In this document: positions 27,525 to 36,471 of the stretch, in pieces | Layout: each line of letters begins with the position of its first letter | How positions within the stretch are numbered: position 1 is the first letter of the stretch | Source: an uncultured Aquimarina sp. | GTDB lineage: Bacteria > Bacteroidota > Bacteroidia > Flavobacteriales > Flavobacteriaceae | Direction: 5' to 3' | Length of the DNA stretch: 64,000 nucleotides | Assembly (NCBI RefSeq): GCF_947500065.1 | Contig: NZ_CANMQT010000009.1 | Span: forward strand, 62,001 to 126,000 | The notes under the pieces: generated by a model | Told to the model about the DNA's origin: nothing | The model's input: only the letters and a program-made list of their open reading frames with translations | The model's database searches: none | Made by a program: the position numbers and the translations under genes

Positions 27525-28139
27525 TTAATGTTCTTTAATAAATTTTGTAGGATCTAAATACCCTTTTGTGTTTTCTGAATATCCACCTCCGATGCTCATA
27601 AAGATATCATCTCTAAGTTCCAGATGCAAATGCGCTAAATATTGTCCGTTAGCATTTCCAATAGTAGCTATCAATGTTCCTTTTTTTAAGAAGTCTCCTT
27701 CTTTTACTTTTATGCTCTGACAATGGGCGTATACAGATTCATAATAATTGCCTTTATATTTATGAATAATTCGTATTACATTTCCCCAGCCTCCACCAAT
27801 GTCTTCTGCAAATGAAACATACCCGTTAGCAATAGAATAGATAGCATCTCCAAGATCAGAATTACCGCCACCAACTCCATTCCAATCATCACCCAAGTGA
27901 TTATTTTCTTTAAATTTCTGAGCATTGTAATACCCAGTGGCATTTGGTTTGCCCACAGGAAAATCAAAATCCGTTACAATAAACTCTTTATGTTTGTTAA
28001 ACAGAGAATCATATCTGGCATATGCATCCTGATTTTGTATGAAATCTTTTGGGTAATTAGCTGTATTGTTGGATAACAGTTGGTTTTTACCATAAAAAGA
28101 AGTCAAAAAAATAACAGTGATACACCAAAGTATTTTCAT
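27525..28139 (-). CDS. M23-family metallopeptidase (LytM-like)
   Basis: A 204-residue exported protein with a hydrophobic N-terminus. The zinc site can be read: the first ligands in NHLGDDWNG (HxxxD) and the last in HLHLEL (HxH), with YAHCQSIKVKEGDFLKKG between them and IGNANGQYLAHLHLELRD at the end. These residues are intact, so it is likely an active peptidoglycan endopeptidase rather than an EnvC-like activator. The gap of 14 bases to the TlpA-like gene suggests co-transcription. Confidence 0.88.
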   Translation of the reverse strand: MKILWCITVIFLTSFYGKNQLLSNNTANYPKDFIQNQDAYARYDSLFNKHKEFIVTDFDFPVGKPNATGYYNAQKFKENNHLGDDWNGVGGGNSDLGDAIYSIANGYVSFAEDIGGGWGNVIRIIHKYKGNYYESVYAHCQSIKVKEGDFLKKGTLIATIGNANGQYLAHLHLELRDDIFMSIGGGYSENTKGYLDPTKFIKEH

Positions 28140-28169
28140 AAATGGACTATTTTCTAATCGCTAACAATT

Positions 28170-29057
28170 CTAAGCAAATTGTTTTGCTACTTTTTCAGCT
28201 TTTCTGCTTTCTGAGTAGTCATAAAAACCTTCACCACTTTTTACTCCTAGTTTACCTGCCATTACCATATTGACCAATAAAGGACAAGGTGCATATTTAG
28301 GATTTTTGAAACCATCGTGCATTACATTAAGAATAGAAAGGCATACATCTAATCCAATAAAATCTGCTAACTGCAGTGGCCCCATAGGATGAGCCATACC
28401 TAATTTCATAACCGTATCAATTTCAGAAACTCCAGCAACACCATTGTATAAAGTTTCAATAGATTCATTTATCATTGGCATCAGAATTCTATTGGCAACA
28501 AATCCAGGATAGTCATTTACTTCTACAGGAACTTTGCCTAATGTTTTAGACATTTCCATAATTGTATTGGTAACTTCATCTGATGTATTGTATCCTCTAA
28601 TGATTTCCACCAATTTCATGATTGGTACTGGATTCATAAAATGCATACCGATGACCATATCTGGTCTTTTGGTTACAGCAGCAATCTGAGTGATAGAGAT
28701 TGAAGAAGTATTTGTAGCGAGAATTGTATCTTCAGAACAAGCTTCACTTAGATCTTTAAAGATTTTTAGTTTTAGATCTAAATTTTCTGTAGCTGCTTCC
28801 ACAACAAGTTCAGCGTATTCTACACCTTCTTTGATACTAGTATATGTAGAGATGTTACCAAGAGTAGCTTCTTTATCAGCTTCAGAAATTTTCTCTTTGG
28901 TAATCATCCTGTCTAGATTCTTAGTAATAGTTGTTAAACCTTTGTCTAGAGATTGCTGAGAAATATCGATTAATTGAACTTTAAATCCTTTTTGCGCAAA
29001 AGTATGGGCGATACCGTTTCCCATTGTTCCTGCTCCAATTACTGCTACGTTTTTCAT
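28170..29057 (-). CDS. 3-Hydroxybutyryl-CoA dehydrogenase family protein
   Basis: A 295-residue NAD(P)-dependent enzyme that oxidises or reduces 3-hydroxyacyl-CoA. The N-terminal Rossmann loop is VIGAGTMGNGIAHTFAQKG; the catalytic histidine lies in GMHFMNPVPIMKLVEI, followed by VNDYPGFVANRILMPMINE and the C-terminal dimer domain with MKLGMAHPMGPLQLADFIGLD. Length and motifs fit Hbd/FadB2 proteins. It may act in fatty-acid or amino-acid breakdown. A hairpin-rich repeat lies directly upstream. Confidence 0.92.
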   Translation of the reverse strand: MKNVAVIGAGTMGNGIAHTFAQKGFKVQLIDISQQSLDKGLTTITKNLDRMITKEKISEADKEATLGNISTYTSIKEGVEYAELVVEAATENLDLKLKIFKDLSEACSEDTILATNTSSISITQIAAVTKRPDMVIGMHFMNPVPIMKLVEIIRGYNTSDEVTNTIMEMSKTLGKVPVEVNDYPGFVANRILMPMINESIETLYNGVAGVSEIDTVMKLGMAHPMGPLQLADFIGLDVCLSILNVMHDGFKNPKYAPCPLLVNMVMAGKLGVKSGEGFYDYSESRKAEKVAKQFA

Positions 29058-29094
29058 ATATGTATGTGTGTGTTTGAAAAAATTACTTTGAACT

Positions 29095-29170
29095 GTTACA
29101 TTCAGTGGAGTCTAACTGAATTACATCTTTAGTAGTAACATCTCTAGACTCCGCTCGAGATGAGAGTAAC
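29095..29170. repeat. Palindromic intergenic repeat with two hairpins and complementary loops
   Basis: The gap between the oxidoreductase and the dehydrogenase holds nested inverted repeats. GTTAC at 29095-29099 pairs with GTAAC at 29166-29170. Hairpin 1 is 29101-29106 with 29115-29120 and has the eight-base loop GGAGTCTA. Hairpin 2 is CATCTC (29139-29144) with GAGATG (29157-29162), and its loop starts TAGACTCC (29145-29152), the exact complement of loop 1. The core TAGACTCCGCTCGAGATGA resembles a short repeat I recall from many flavobacterial intergenic regions. Confidence 0.6.
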
Positions 29171-29183
29171 TATAACTATTTAA

Positions 29184-30152
29184 TTATGGTTTACTAAAAC
29201 ACTCAATAATCTTTAATGCTACTTCTAGCGCTTTTTTACCTTGAGTTAAGGATACAATAGGAGTAGTGTTGTTATTAATGGCTTTTGCAAAAGTGTCTAA
29301 TTCATCTAATATTGCGTTATTAGATGGTACTTCTGGGTTATCAAAATAAATTTGTTTTTTCACTCCTTCCGCATTTTGCAGGATCATATCAAAATCTCCA
29401 GGTTGTTCTGGAGCATCTTTCATCTTTACCACTTCACACTTTTTCTCAAAGAAATCTACGGAGATGTATGCGTCTTTTTGAAAAAATCGAGCTTTTCGCA
29501 TATTTTTCAGTGAAATACGGCTTGCTGTAAGATTTGCTACGCAACCATTTTCGAATTCAATTCTGGCATTAGCGATATCTGGTGTTTCACTAATAACCGA
29601 AACGCCACTTGCACTAATGTGTTTTACATCAGAATGTACTACACTAAGGATTGCATCGATATCATGAATCATTAAATCTAAAACTACAGGAACATCAGTT
29701 CCTCTAGGATTAAACTCTGCTAATCTATGTGCTTCGATAAACATTGGGTTATCTATCTTATCGGCAACAGCGGTATATGCAGGGTTAAAACGTTCTACAT
29801 GACCTACTTGACCCTTTACCTTATTTGCATCAGCTAATTCGATTAGTTTTTCTGCTTCTTCTACTGTATTGGTTATTGGTTTTTCTATAAAAACGTGTTT
29901 ACCTGCTAATATTGCTTGTTTTGCAACTTCAAAATGCGCAAATGTAGGTGTTACAATATCTACCACATCTACAGCATTTATTAGCTCTTCAACAGAATTG
30001 AATAGTTTATAACCGAATTCTTCAGCTATTGCTTTTGCTTGTTTGTCACTGGCATCATAGAAACCAACGAGTTCGTAATTTTTGGATTGTTCCAGGAGAC
30101 GTAGATGAATTTTTCCTAAGTGTCCTGCGCCAAGTACTCCGGCTTTGAGCAT
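29184..30152 (-). CDS. Gfo/Idh/MocA-family oxidoreductase
   Basis: A 322-residue NAD(P)-dependent sugar oxidoreductase-type protein. The Rossmann loop is VLGAGHLGKIHLRLLEQS at the N-terminus and the family EKP motif appears in HVFIEKPITNTVEEAEKLIE. The C-terminal alpha/beta substrate domain includes DLMIHDIDAILSVV, where the histidine is a likely active-site residue. The substrate cannot be told from the sequence. Similar single genes are common in Bacteroidetes next to lipid or nucleotide-sugar genes. Confidence 0.88.
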   Translation of the reverse strand: MLKAGVLGAGHLGKIHLRLLEQSKNYELVGFYDASDKQAKAIAEEFGYKLFNSVEELINAVDVVDIVTPTFAHFEVAKQAILAGKHVFIEKPITNTVEEAEKLIELADANKVKGQVGHVERFNPAYTAVADKIDNPMFIEAHRLAEFNPRGTDVPVVLDLMIHDIDAILSVVHSDVKHISASGVSVISETPDIANARIEFENGCVANLTASRISLKNMRKARFFQKDAYISVDFFEKKCEVVKMKDAPEQPGDFDMILQNAEGVKKQIYFDNPEVPSNNAILDELDTFAKAINNNTTPIVSLTQGKKALEVALKIIECFSKP

Positions 30153-30296
30153 AATTCAAGATTTTACACAAAAATAGTATTATTTATAAATTCTAAATCT
30201 TAATTCTATCTAAAATGTAAAATAATCAGTTTATTGCTAAAATTGTTCTTTATTCTTTAAAATCTTTATGTAATTTTAGCCTGTTAATCTACCCTA

Positions 30297-30944
30297 ATGA
30301 AATCTAAAGATACGTTAAAACACGCTGGAAAAAGAAAACAGCTAGTCGATGTGCTAATCGATAAAGGAATTAAAGATGCATCCGTTCTTGATGCTATTAG
30401 TAAGATACCAAGGCATTTATTTATGGATTCTGGTTTTGATGATCACGCATATCAGGATAAAGCATTTCCTATTGGAGCTGATCAAACTATCTCTCAGCCG
30501 TATACCGTTGCTTTTCAATCAGAATTATTAGAAGTAGAACGTGGAGATAAAATTTTAGAAATTGGAACAGGATCTGGGTATCAAACAGCCGTTTTGTGTG
30601 AACTAGGCTGCAAAGTGTATAGTATAGAGAGACAGCAAGAGTTATTTAAGAAGACAAAGTTGTTCTTACCTAAATTAGGATATCGCCCAAAACATCTGTC
30701 TTTTGGAGATGGTTATAAAGGATTGCCCGAATATGCACCATATAAAGGTATTATTGTTACTGCTGGAGCGCCGTACGTTCCAAAACCATTACTTGCGCAA
30801 TTAGAAATAGGAGGAAGGTTAGTAATTCCGGTGGGTAATGATCCACAGGTAATGACCCTGTTTATTCGTAAAAGTGAAACTAAATTCGAAAAGCATGAGT
30901 TTGGAGAATTTCGCTTTGTTCCTTTGTTAGAGGATAAAAATTAG
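30297..30944 (+). CDS. pcm: Protein-L-isoaspartate O-methyltransferase
   Basis: PCMT repairs aged proteins by methylating isoaspartyl residues with S-adenosylmethionine. The 215-residue protein has the family opening VLDAISKIPRHLFM, the substrate-side block IGADQTISQPYTVAFQSELL, and the SAM loop ILEIGTGSGYQTAVL, followed by GDGYKGLPEYAPYKGIIVTAGAP. It starts with ATG after a 144-base gap that separates it from the divergent oxidoreductase gene. A membrane protein gene follows eight bases later. Confidence 0.95.
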   Translation: MKSKDTLKHAGKRKQLVDVLIDKGIKDASVLDAISKIPRHLFMDSGFDDHAYQDKAFPIGADQTISQPYTVAFQSELLEVERGDKILEIGTGSGYQTAVLCELGCKVYSIERQQELFKKTKLFLPKLGYRPKHLSFGDGYKGLPEYAPYKGIIVTAGAPYVPKPLLAQLEIGGRLVIPVGNDPQVMTLFIRKSETKFEKHEFGEFRFVPLLEDKN

Positions 30945-30952
30945 ACAGCGTT

Positions 30953-31543
30953 ATGATGAAAAAATTAGAACTTTATATCTTTCCAGTTACGTTTATTATT
31001 GGTTTTTTGATTTATTTTATGGATTACCCTTTTGGGGCTATAATTACAATACTTTCTTTATCAGGACTTTCTTGTTTATATTTTTATTTTGGTTTCGCAC
31101 TTTTCAATAAAATATCGTTCCGAAGAATTTTTAAAAAAGAATCCTATCAAAGTATTTCGACCTGGAGGATTATAGGATCTATAGCTACAGGAATTTCAAT
31201 CTCTATTGTATTACTTGGAATTTTATATAGAATATTTCGATGGCCATTCGGAAATGAGATGTTGATTATTGGAGTTAATTTTCTGAATGTTGTCTTTATC
31301 ATTGGTTTTATTAAAATAATAAAGGGGAAACAACCTTTTTATAAAAGACTGTTAACGAGAGTGGTAACGTTTGGTCTGTTAGGGTATCTATTTTTATCCT
31401 TACCTTCTTATACTTTTTTAGCATTAAAATATAAAAATCATCCTGATTATATTGAAGCAGTTAAACGACTGGATCAAGATCCAGAAAATCTTGAGTTGCA
31501 GAAAGAAGAGCAGATAGAATACGATAAAATGATCCGAGAATAA
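30953..31543 (+). CDS. Conserved membrane protein with a GldL-like helix motif
   Basis: A 196-residue protein with about six membrane helices and a short charged C-terminal tail (about 170-196). One helix pair, GILYRIFRWPFGNEMLIIGVNFLNVVF, resembles the K(I/F)xxWPGxxxLLIxG pattern of the gliding/T9SS protein GldL, which is also seen in several other Bacteroidetes membrane proteins. I do not recognise a named family. It is probably co-transcribed with pcm and converges on smpB. Confidence 0.5.
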   Translation: MMKKLELYIFPVTFIIGFLIYFMDYPFGAIITILSLSGLSCLYFYFGFALFNKISFRRIFKKESYQSISTWRIIGSIATGISISIVLLGILYRIFRWPFGNEMLIIGVNFLNVVFIIGFIKIIKGKQPFYKRLLTRVVTFGLLGYLFLSLPSYTFLALKYKNHPDYIEAVKRLDQDPENLELQKEEQIEYDKMIRE

Positions 31544-31558
31544 TCTTGTTAGGGAATC

Positions 31559-32020
31559 TTACTTATAATCCTTCTTAATTCGATCCAGTGTACGCTTATT
31601 GTCTCTGTCTTTTATTGTTTCTCTTTTGTCATACAGTTTCTTTCCTCTAGCAAGGGCGATATCCAATTTGGCTAAACCACGATCATTTACAAACAATCGA
31701 GTAGGGATAATGGTTAATCCTGAATTTCTAACTTCTTTTTCAAGTTTTTTCAATTCTTGCCTGTTTAGCAATAATTTTCGTTCGCTTTTAGGATTGTGGT
31801 TAAAATACGTAGCGTGAGAATACTCTTCGATATTCATATTAATAACAAAGAGTTCTCCGTTATTATGAAACTCACAGAAACTTTCTGCAATGCCAGCTTT
31901 TCCTTCTCGAATAGCTTTTATCTCTGTTCCGACCAGTTTAATACCAGCAGTATATTTATCCAAAAATTCGTATTCGAATTTGGCTTTTCTATTAAGTATG
32001 TTAATTCTATTCTGACTCAT
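31559..32020 (-). CDS. smpB: SsrA-binding protein SmpB
   Basis: SmpB brings tmRNA to stalled ribosomes for rescue and tagging. The 153-residue protein shows NRKAKFEYEFLDKYTAGI at the start, LVGTEIKAIREGKAGIAESF, and the basic tail KKLYDKRETIKDRDNKRTLDRIKKDY that enters the mRNA channel. Normal length and intact. The tmRNA gene itself is not in the window. Confidence 0.97.
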   Translation of the reverse strand: MSQNRINILNRKAKFEYEFLDKYTAGIKLVGTEIKAIREGKAGIAESFCEFHNNGELFVINMNIEEYSHATYFNHNPKSERKLLLNRQELKKLEKEVRNSGLTIIPTRLFVNDRGLAKLDIALARGKKLYDKRETIKDRDNKRTLDRIKKDYK

Positions 32021-32061
32021 AATTTGTGCTCACCAAAAGTTTGCATAGACTACAAAAATAC

Positions 32062-32090
32062 AAAAAGCTTTCCCTAAAGAAAGCTTTGTC
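32062..32090 (-). terminator. Terminator downstream of the DUF3887-like gene
   Basis: AAAGCTTTC (32064-32072) pairs perfectly with 32079-32087 around a six-base loop. Read on the - strand the stem is followed by a T-rich run, placing the end of the 32115-32471 transcript just before smpB. Confidence 0.7.
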
Positions 32091-32114
32091 ATTTATATTG
32101 TAGTAAAAAAATTT

Positions 32115-32471
32115 TTAAGGCTCTTGAAATTGTATGGTAGCAATTTTACCATCAGCGTTTAGTTTTAGCTCCATGACCAGACTGATATTATCAAAAGCGG
32201 CAGTATAGCTATTAATTCCTTCAGCTGATTCTATGAAAGTAAGCGTATTTAGGTTCCCGAATTGAGAATGACATCCTTTAATAAAACGAGTAACGCCTTC
32301 TTTTGTCATTTCTTCTTGCATTTCAGTAGCATACAAATCAAAAACAGCATCGATATTTTGTGCGTTAAAGTTTTCCTGAAAAGCCTTTGTTGTCGTTTCG
32401 TAGGCAGCGGCATCTTGCGCTAACAGTGGTTGTGCAGTTATACAAACCAAAAGTAGTACTATATATTTCAT
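32115..32471 (-). CDS. Small secreted DUF3887-like protein
   Basis: With the ATG at 32471 the protein has 118 residues, beginning with a clear signal peptide (MKYIVLLLVCITAQPLLAQ). The mature part has the NTF2-like pattern of DUF3887: a helix-rich start (AFQENFNAQNIDAVFDLYATEMQEEM) and a short beta C-terminus (LVMELKLNADGKIATIQFQE). Other in-frame starts at 32480 and further up add only a few residues. Function unknown; such domains often bind small ligands. Confidence 0.6.
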   Translation of the reverse strand: MKYIVLLLVCITAQPLLAQDAAAYETTTKAFQENFNAQNIDAVFDLYATEMQEEMTKEGVTRFIKGCHSQFGNLNTLTFIESAEGINSYTAAFDNISLVMELKLNADGKIATIQFQEP

Positions 32472-32702
32472 AATATTCATAGAATTTAGGGATTGCAAAA
32501 TAATTATCTTTTTCAAATTTCAAAAAAAAATAAACATAAAATTAGCTAATCTGATGAAAGTTTTTCCCTTAAGAAACGGCTAAAAGATTTAGTTAATCTT
32601 ACGAAGGATTAAGATTTTAAGTATGGTATTCTAGTTTAACAAAACTATTACAACTATTTATAGCGTAAGAAGTATTTTAGTCCTTTAGTTAATAATTGGT
32701 TT

Positions 32703-33461
32703 ATGAAGAAGTTTTCTTTTTTAATGTTATTATTGTTTTCAGGTTTATTTTCAACAGTAACGGCTCAGTTTTCTGGAGACGAGATTGTCGATAAGACTAT
32801 TGAGAAAGCTGGAGGATCAAGATTTGATAAAGCAAGTATCAGTTTTACTTTTAGAGGAAAAGAGTATAGAAGTGCACGCAGTAATGGAAATTATCAATTA
32901 GAAAGATTAATTCCAGGCACGGACGGTATGGTTCACGATATCTTAAACAATCATGGTTTATCCAGATCTATTGAAAGCTGTAAAGTAAAAGTTGTAGATT
33001 CAATGGTGACCAAGATTAGTGATGGTGTAAATTCAGTACATTATTTTGCAAACCTACCTTATGGATTAAATGCTCCCGCTGTAAATAAAGAATTAGTAGG
33101 TGAAGCAAAAATTAAAGGTGCATCTTATTATGAAGTTAGAGTCACCTTTGATCAAGAAGGAGGCGGAACTGATTTTGATGATGAATTTATGTACTGGATA
33201 CACAAAGAAAATTTTACCATTGATTATCTGGCATATAAGTACGCGGTGGATGGAGGAGGTATTCGTTTTCGAGAAGCGTATAACTCAAGAGTAATTAATG
33301 GAATTCGTTTTGTAGATTATAAGAATTATAAAACGGACGATTTATCCACACCTTTGTCTAAGTTAGATACGATGTTCGAAAAAGAACAATTAAAGTTACT
33401 TTCTAAAATTGAATTAGAGAATGTGTATGTGTATGTGTATGTCGAAAAAGATTGTTGTTAA
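32703..33461 (+). CDS. Secreted DUF6503-like protein
   Basis: A 252-residue exported protein (signal peptide to about residue 21, ending TVTAQ). The mature part begins DEIVDKTIEKAGGSRFDKASISFTFRG, the pattern of a Flavobacteriia family that I believe is DUF6503 and that resembles outer-membrane lipoprotein-sorting beta folds. The C-terminus is odd: a six-base repeat encodes alternating Val-Tyr and the protein ends EKDCC. It converges on a histidine-phosphatase gene, with overlapping stop codons. Function unknown. Confidence 0.6.
   Translation: MKKFSFLMLLLFSGLFSTVTAQFSGDEIVDKTIEKAGGSRFDKASISFTFRGKEYRSARSNGNYQLERLIPGTDGMVHDILNNHGLSRSIESCKVKVVDSMVTKISDGVNSVHYFANLPYGLNAPAVNKELVGEAKIKGASYYEVRVTFDQEGGGTDFDDEFMYWIHKENFTIDYLAYKYAVDGGGIRFREAYNSRVINGIRFVDYKNYKTDDLSTPLSKLDTMFEKEQLKLLSKIELENVYVYVYVEKDCC
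33421..33442 (+). repeat. Hexanucleotide tandem repeat (ATGTGT) in a coding C-terminus
   Basis: ATGTGT is repeated 3.7 times, encoding Val-Tyr repeats eight codons before the end of the secreted DUF6503-like protein. Because the unit is six bases, slippage would add or remove two residues without changing the frame. Confidence 0.7.
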
Positions 33462-33979
33462 TCAATATTAAGAACGGTATCTGTGATTACATCTCCCGTG
33501 ATTTTAATTATAAACAGTTTGCTGTAATCTTTTTCATCGATATCACTGTATTTTTTTTGACCAATTATCTTATTGACAAATGTAGGCGTAGTATTACTAT
33601 GTCCAACAACTATAGAGGTTTTACCTTTTGTTTGAGCTTGAAATTCTGAATCGTATAAATTTCGTGGATCATATATAGTGATTTCAATATTTCTATCTTT
33701 AGATGTTGGTTCTGCCGTCTGGAGTGTTCTGGTGTAGTTCGTACTATATACTAGGTCTATATCAAAATTAGCCAGTATTTTCACGAGGTTTTCTGATCGT
33801 TTTTTACCTTCTTCAGTGAGGTTCGGGTTTCTATTGGTTGCATCACTAGTATCTTTTTCTGAATGCCTAACTAAAATATAGGTAGTCGTGCTTTTACTTT
33901 CTTTAGTTTCCTGGCTACAGCCTGAAAAAGAAACCAGCAATAATAAAAAAAAAGTAGTTGAAATGTATTTAATATTCAT
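33458..33979 (-). CDS. Histidine-phosphatase-family lipoprotein
   Basis: A 173-residue lipoprotein (lipobox FSGC, acylated C21). The catalytic motif of the phosphoglycerate-mutase/SixA superfamily is LVRHSEKD with H39, supported by LVYSTNYTRTLQTAEPT (substrate arginine) and VVGHSNTTP (second histidine). It would remove phosphate from a small molecule or protein in the periplasm. It lies three bases after the next upstream gene on the same strand, which encodes a phytase-like esterase, so the two may work together on phosphate release. Confidence 0.85.
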   Translation of the reverse strand: MNIKYISTTFFLLLLVSFSGCSQETKESKSTTTYILVRHSEKDTSDATNRNPNLTEEGKKRSENLVKILANFDIDLVYSTNYTRTLQTAEPTSKDRNIEITIYDPRNLYDSEFQAQTKGKTSIVVGHSNTTPTFVNKIIGQKKYSDIDEKDYSKLFIIKITGDVITDTVLNID

Positions 33980-33981
33980 GG

Positions 33982-35112
33982 CTATGGAGTTTTAATTAGT
34001 TCGAGTAATATTAATTGATTGAGTTGTTCAGAAATAGGATTAAAGTTATTATCAGAAATCAAAAGTAATGATTGATTTCCATTAGCTAATATAGGACCAA
34101 AAGTAATTCCTTCGATATTATCAACAATCTGATCTGTTAGTTCATTCCGAATTGATTCGAAATCAAAAAGTAATTCTTTTGTAGCAGTACTATATTTTTC
34201 GCCTTCTAAAGATTCAAAACCTAAAGTATTTGTAGCTTTTTGGATGCTAGACAAATAAATTCTTACGGTATTTCCTTGTGTTCCATAACCAGCGGCATAT
34301 CCACGTTCTATAATTAGGAATTGATTTTTGTTAAGTTGCAATATGCCAGTAACACCATTTACCCCAAATTTCTCTTTAGGATCTTTGGCAAGTTTATCAA
34401 GTGGATATGTAAATTGAAAATCTGCTTGATTGGTATTTGTACTAAAATGCGTAATCCTAACTGGAGCTCCAGAATGTTTTATGGTAGGTTCATCTCCATC
34501 AAGTTCTAGTGGAAGTTCCATTGCAGCCCAATATCCTTTATTATTTATATCATTAACCAGACCTTCAAAAACTCCATTATGTCTCGGTTTGTTTTTGGAA
34601 GTATTGTCTGTTAAAAAATAGGAGGGAAGCTTGAATTTACTCTGATAATTTCCATCAGTATCCGTAATAAAAATTGACGGATTGTGGTTATGTTTTATAG
34701 ATCCTTCGCTAGTAAAAATAAATTTATTTTTTCCTGAAATTCTAATTGCTTCTAGATCAGCTACATTTTTATTTAGAAACTCATTGTTTGGATCTTTAAT
34801 TTTGATTAATTGATCAATGGTAATTGTTTTTAATTTATTCTTTTCTAAAGAAATGGATGCTTTGTATAATCTGGGATTTTTGGCATCATCACAAACTATA
34901 TAATATGTCTCCTGTTCTTTATGATATTCTATTCCCGAAAGTCCTCCGATTCTTGAATCAGGAAAAATTGAATCGTTAAAGATTACATATTCATCGAGAT
35001 AATTAATTTTAAAAGAATTTTCAGATTTACTAGTAGGTATACTAGCACATGAAACTAATCCATAGACTATAAATAGCAGACTAAAACAGTGAAAAAGGAT
35101 TTTCTTGATCAT
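33982..35112 (-). CDS. Phytase-like (esterase-like activity of phytase, PF13449) lipoprotein
   Basis: A 376-residue lipoprotein (lipobox GLVSC, acylated C22). The mature part is a beta-propeller-like domain with the family opening RIGGLSGIEYHKEQETYYIVCDD and later blocks ADLEAIRI, FEGLVNDINNKGYWAAMELPL, LIIERGYA and NIEGITFGPI. Such proteins are annotated as esterase-like/phytase-like and are common on flavobacterial cell surfaces. The histidine phosphatase gene follows three bases downstream. Confidence 0.85.
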   Translation of the reverse strand: MIKKILFHCFSLLFIVYGLVSCASIPTSKSENSFKINYLDEYVIFNDSIFPDSRIGGLSGIEYHKEQETYYIVCDDAKNPRLYKASISLEKNKLKTITIDQLIKIKDPNNEFLNKNVADLEAIRISGKNKFIFTSEGSIKHNHNPSIFITDTDGNYQSKFKLPSYFLTDNTSKNKPRHNGVFEGLVNDINNKGYWAAMELPLELDGDEPTIKHSGAPVRITHFSTNTNQADFQFTYPLDKLAKDPKEKFGVNGVTGILQLNKNQFLIIERGYAAGYGTQGNTVRIYLSSIQKATNTLGFESLEGEKYSTATKELLFDFESIRNELTDQIVDNIEGITFGPILANGNQSLLLISDNNFNPISEQLNQLILLELIKTP

Positions 35113-35118
35113 ATAAAT

Positions 35119-35155
35119 AATAAAACCTCTAAGATAGTTTTTTAGAGGTTTTATT
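35119..35155 (-). terminator. Terminator downstream of the GH5 cellulase gene
   Basis: A 12-14 bp stem pairs 35119-35130 with 35144-35155 (AATAAAACCTCT and its complement). On the - strand the stem leads into a T-rich tail, 30 bases after the cellulase stop. Confidence 0.75.
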
Positions 35156-35184
35156 AGTAGAAGTTGTGAAAGATTTTTGTGAAG

Positions 35185-36471
35185 CTACAACTTAACAAAT
35201 TTTGTAGAAGTAAATGCTTTTTTAGAATTTACTTTTAAAATATAATTACCTGAATTTAAGTTGGTAATATTAATTTTTGGATTGTCTTGATTCACATTTT
35301 TCGAGAAAACGGATCTACCTGTCATATCAAAAATGATAAGATTGTCAATGACAATACTGGAGTTAATAGATAGAATATCTTTAACTGGGTTTTGATCTAA
35401 AGAAAGTTTTACGTTATCAATTGAAAAATCGTCTACACTCAAAGCTTCAGCACGAGCAATAAGATGGTTTCTAATAAATATTCCTGATGTAGTAAGATTT
35501 CCATTTATTAACCCTTGTACGCCCATACCTGGACTAACAACACATGAATCTTCATTTTTGTGAGCAACCGTCCAGTTTACATAGCTTATATGATTATCAA
35601 TCATGAAGTTTAGCCATATTTCTGATTCTTGTTCATTGTATCCACCATTTCCACTTGCATCTGTAGTTCCCCATTCTGTAACAAATAATGCGATTCCGCT
35701 ATTCATAGCAGCTAATGCACGATCTCTTAAGAATTGTTTATGAGTATTTGCGTAAAAATGTAAAGTATATGCAAGATTTGGATCACCAGTTATAGGATCA
35801 GCAGCTGCTTGATCTACATCCTGCGACCAGGTTGGGCTTCCTACGATGATTAGATTATCTGGATCTTTAGAACGTATACCGGCAATAACATCTGCAGCAT
35901 AATTCTTAACATCATTCCAAGATTGATTTATTGGTTCATTATATATTTCATAAATAACATGGTCATTATTTCCGTAGAGTTCTGCCATTTCAGTAAAGAA
36001 TGCTACGGCTTCATCTTTATATACTTCTGCGGCGTGCGTATGCCAATCTATAATGACATAAACTCCTTTAGCGATGGCTGCATCGATAACGGTTCTAATT
36101 TTTGCTTTCTGTGCTTGTGTATTATCAATATAACCTGTTCCACCGTCCCAAGTTTCTTTCACGCCAAGTGCTGCTCTAATTATAGGGTTTTTCCAGTCAT
36201 CAGCAAGATGATTTACTGTTTCACTATTGTAAAAATCACCACCATCACCAGCATTACTCCAGAATAAGCTCATTCCAGCGAGACTTATTTTATCTCCATT
36301 TTCTGCAGTTACGTGACTTCCGTTGACTTGTAATCTACCGTATTGTTCTACAACTGTTTGTGAGTGGATGGATTGATTAGCAAATAGTATAGTAAAAAAA
36401 ATAAGCGCGAATGACGAATATTGTTTTTTTGTGTAGTTAAGTTTTCTAAAAAATGTAAAGTAAGGTTCCAT
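35185..36471 (-). CDS. GH5 endoglucanase (cellulase) with T9SS sorting domain
   Basis: A 428-residue secreted enzyme from the ATG at 36471. After a signal segment (hydrophobic core SSFALIFFTILFANQ) comes a GH5 catalytic barrel opening YGRLQVNGSHVTAENGDKIS. The acid/base is E179 in YEIYNEPI and the nucleophile is E266 in FVTEWGT; IIDWHTH and HFYANTH also fit subfamily 2 cellulases. The last ~75 residues (SLDQNPVKDILSIN to TSTKFVKL) are a type-A T9SS C-terminal domain that directs export to the cell surface. It would hydrolyse beta-1,4-glucan. Confidence 0.93.
   Translation of the reverse strand: MEPYFTFFRKLNYTKKQYSSFALIFFTILFANQSIHSQTVVEQYGRLQVNGSHVTAENGDKISLAGMSLFWSNAGDGGDFYNSETVNHLADDWKNPIIRAALGVKETWDGGTGYIDNTQAQKAKIRTVIDAAIAKGVYVIIDWHTHAAEVYKDEAVAFFTEMAELYGNNDHVIYEIYNEPINQSWNDVKNYAADVIAGIRSKDPDNLIIVGSPTWSQDVDQAAADPITGDPNLAYTLHFYANTHKQFLRDRALAAMNSGIALFVTEWGTTDASGNGGYNEQESEIWLNFMIDNHISYVNWTVAHKNEDSCVVSPGMGVQGLINGNLTTSGIFIRNHLIARAEALSVDDFSIDNVKLSLDQNPVKDILSINSSIVIDNLIIFDMTGRSVFSKNVNQDNPKINITNLNSGNYILKVNSKKAFTSTKFVKL

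Noticed and set aside
31796..32077. A + strand frame across smpB and the following gap
   Set aside because: Shadow of smpB; the product resembles no family.
32592..32612. Hairpin TTAATCTT/AAGGATTAA before the DUF6503-like gene
   Set aside because: Short, with a bulge, and with no T tract or operator symmetry worth naming as a feature.
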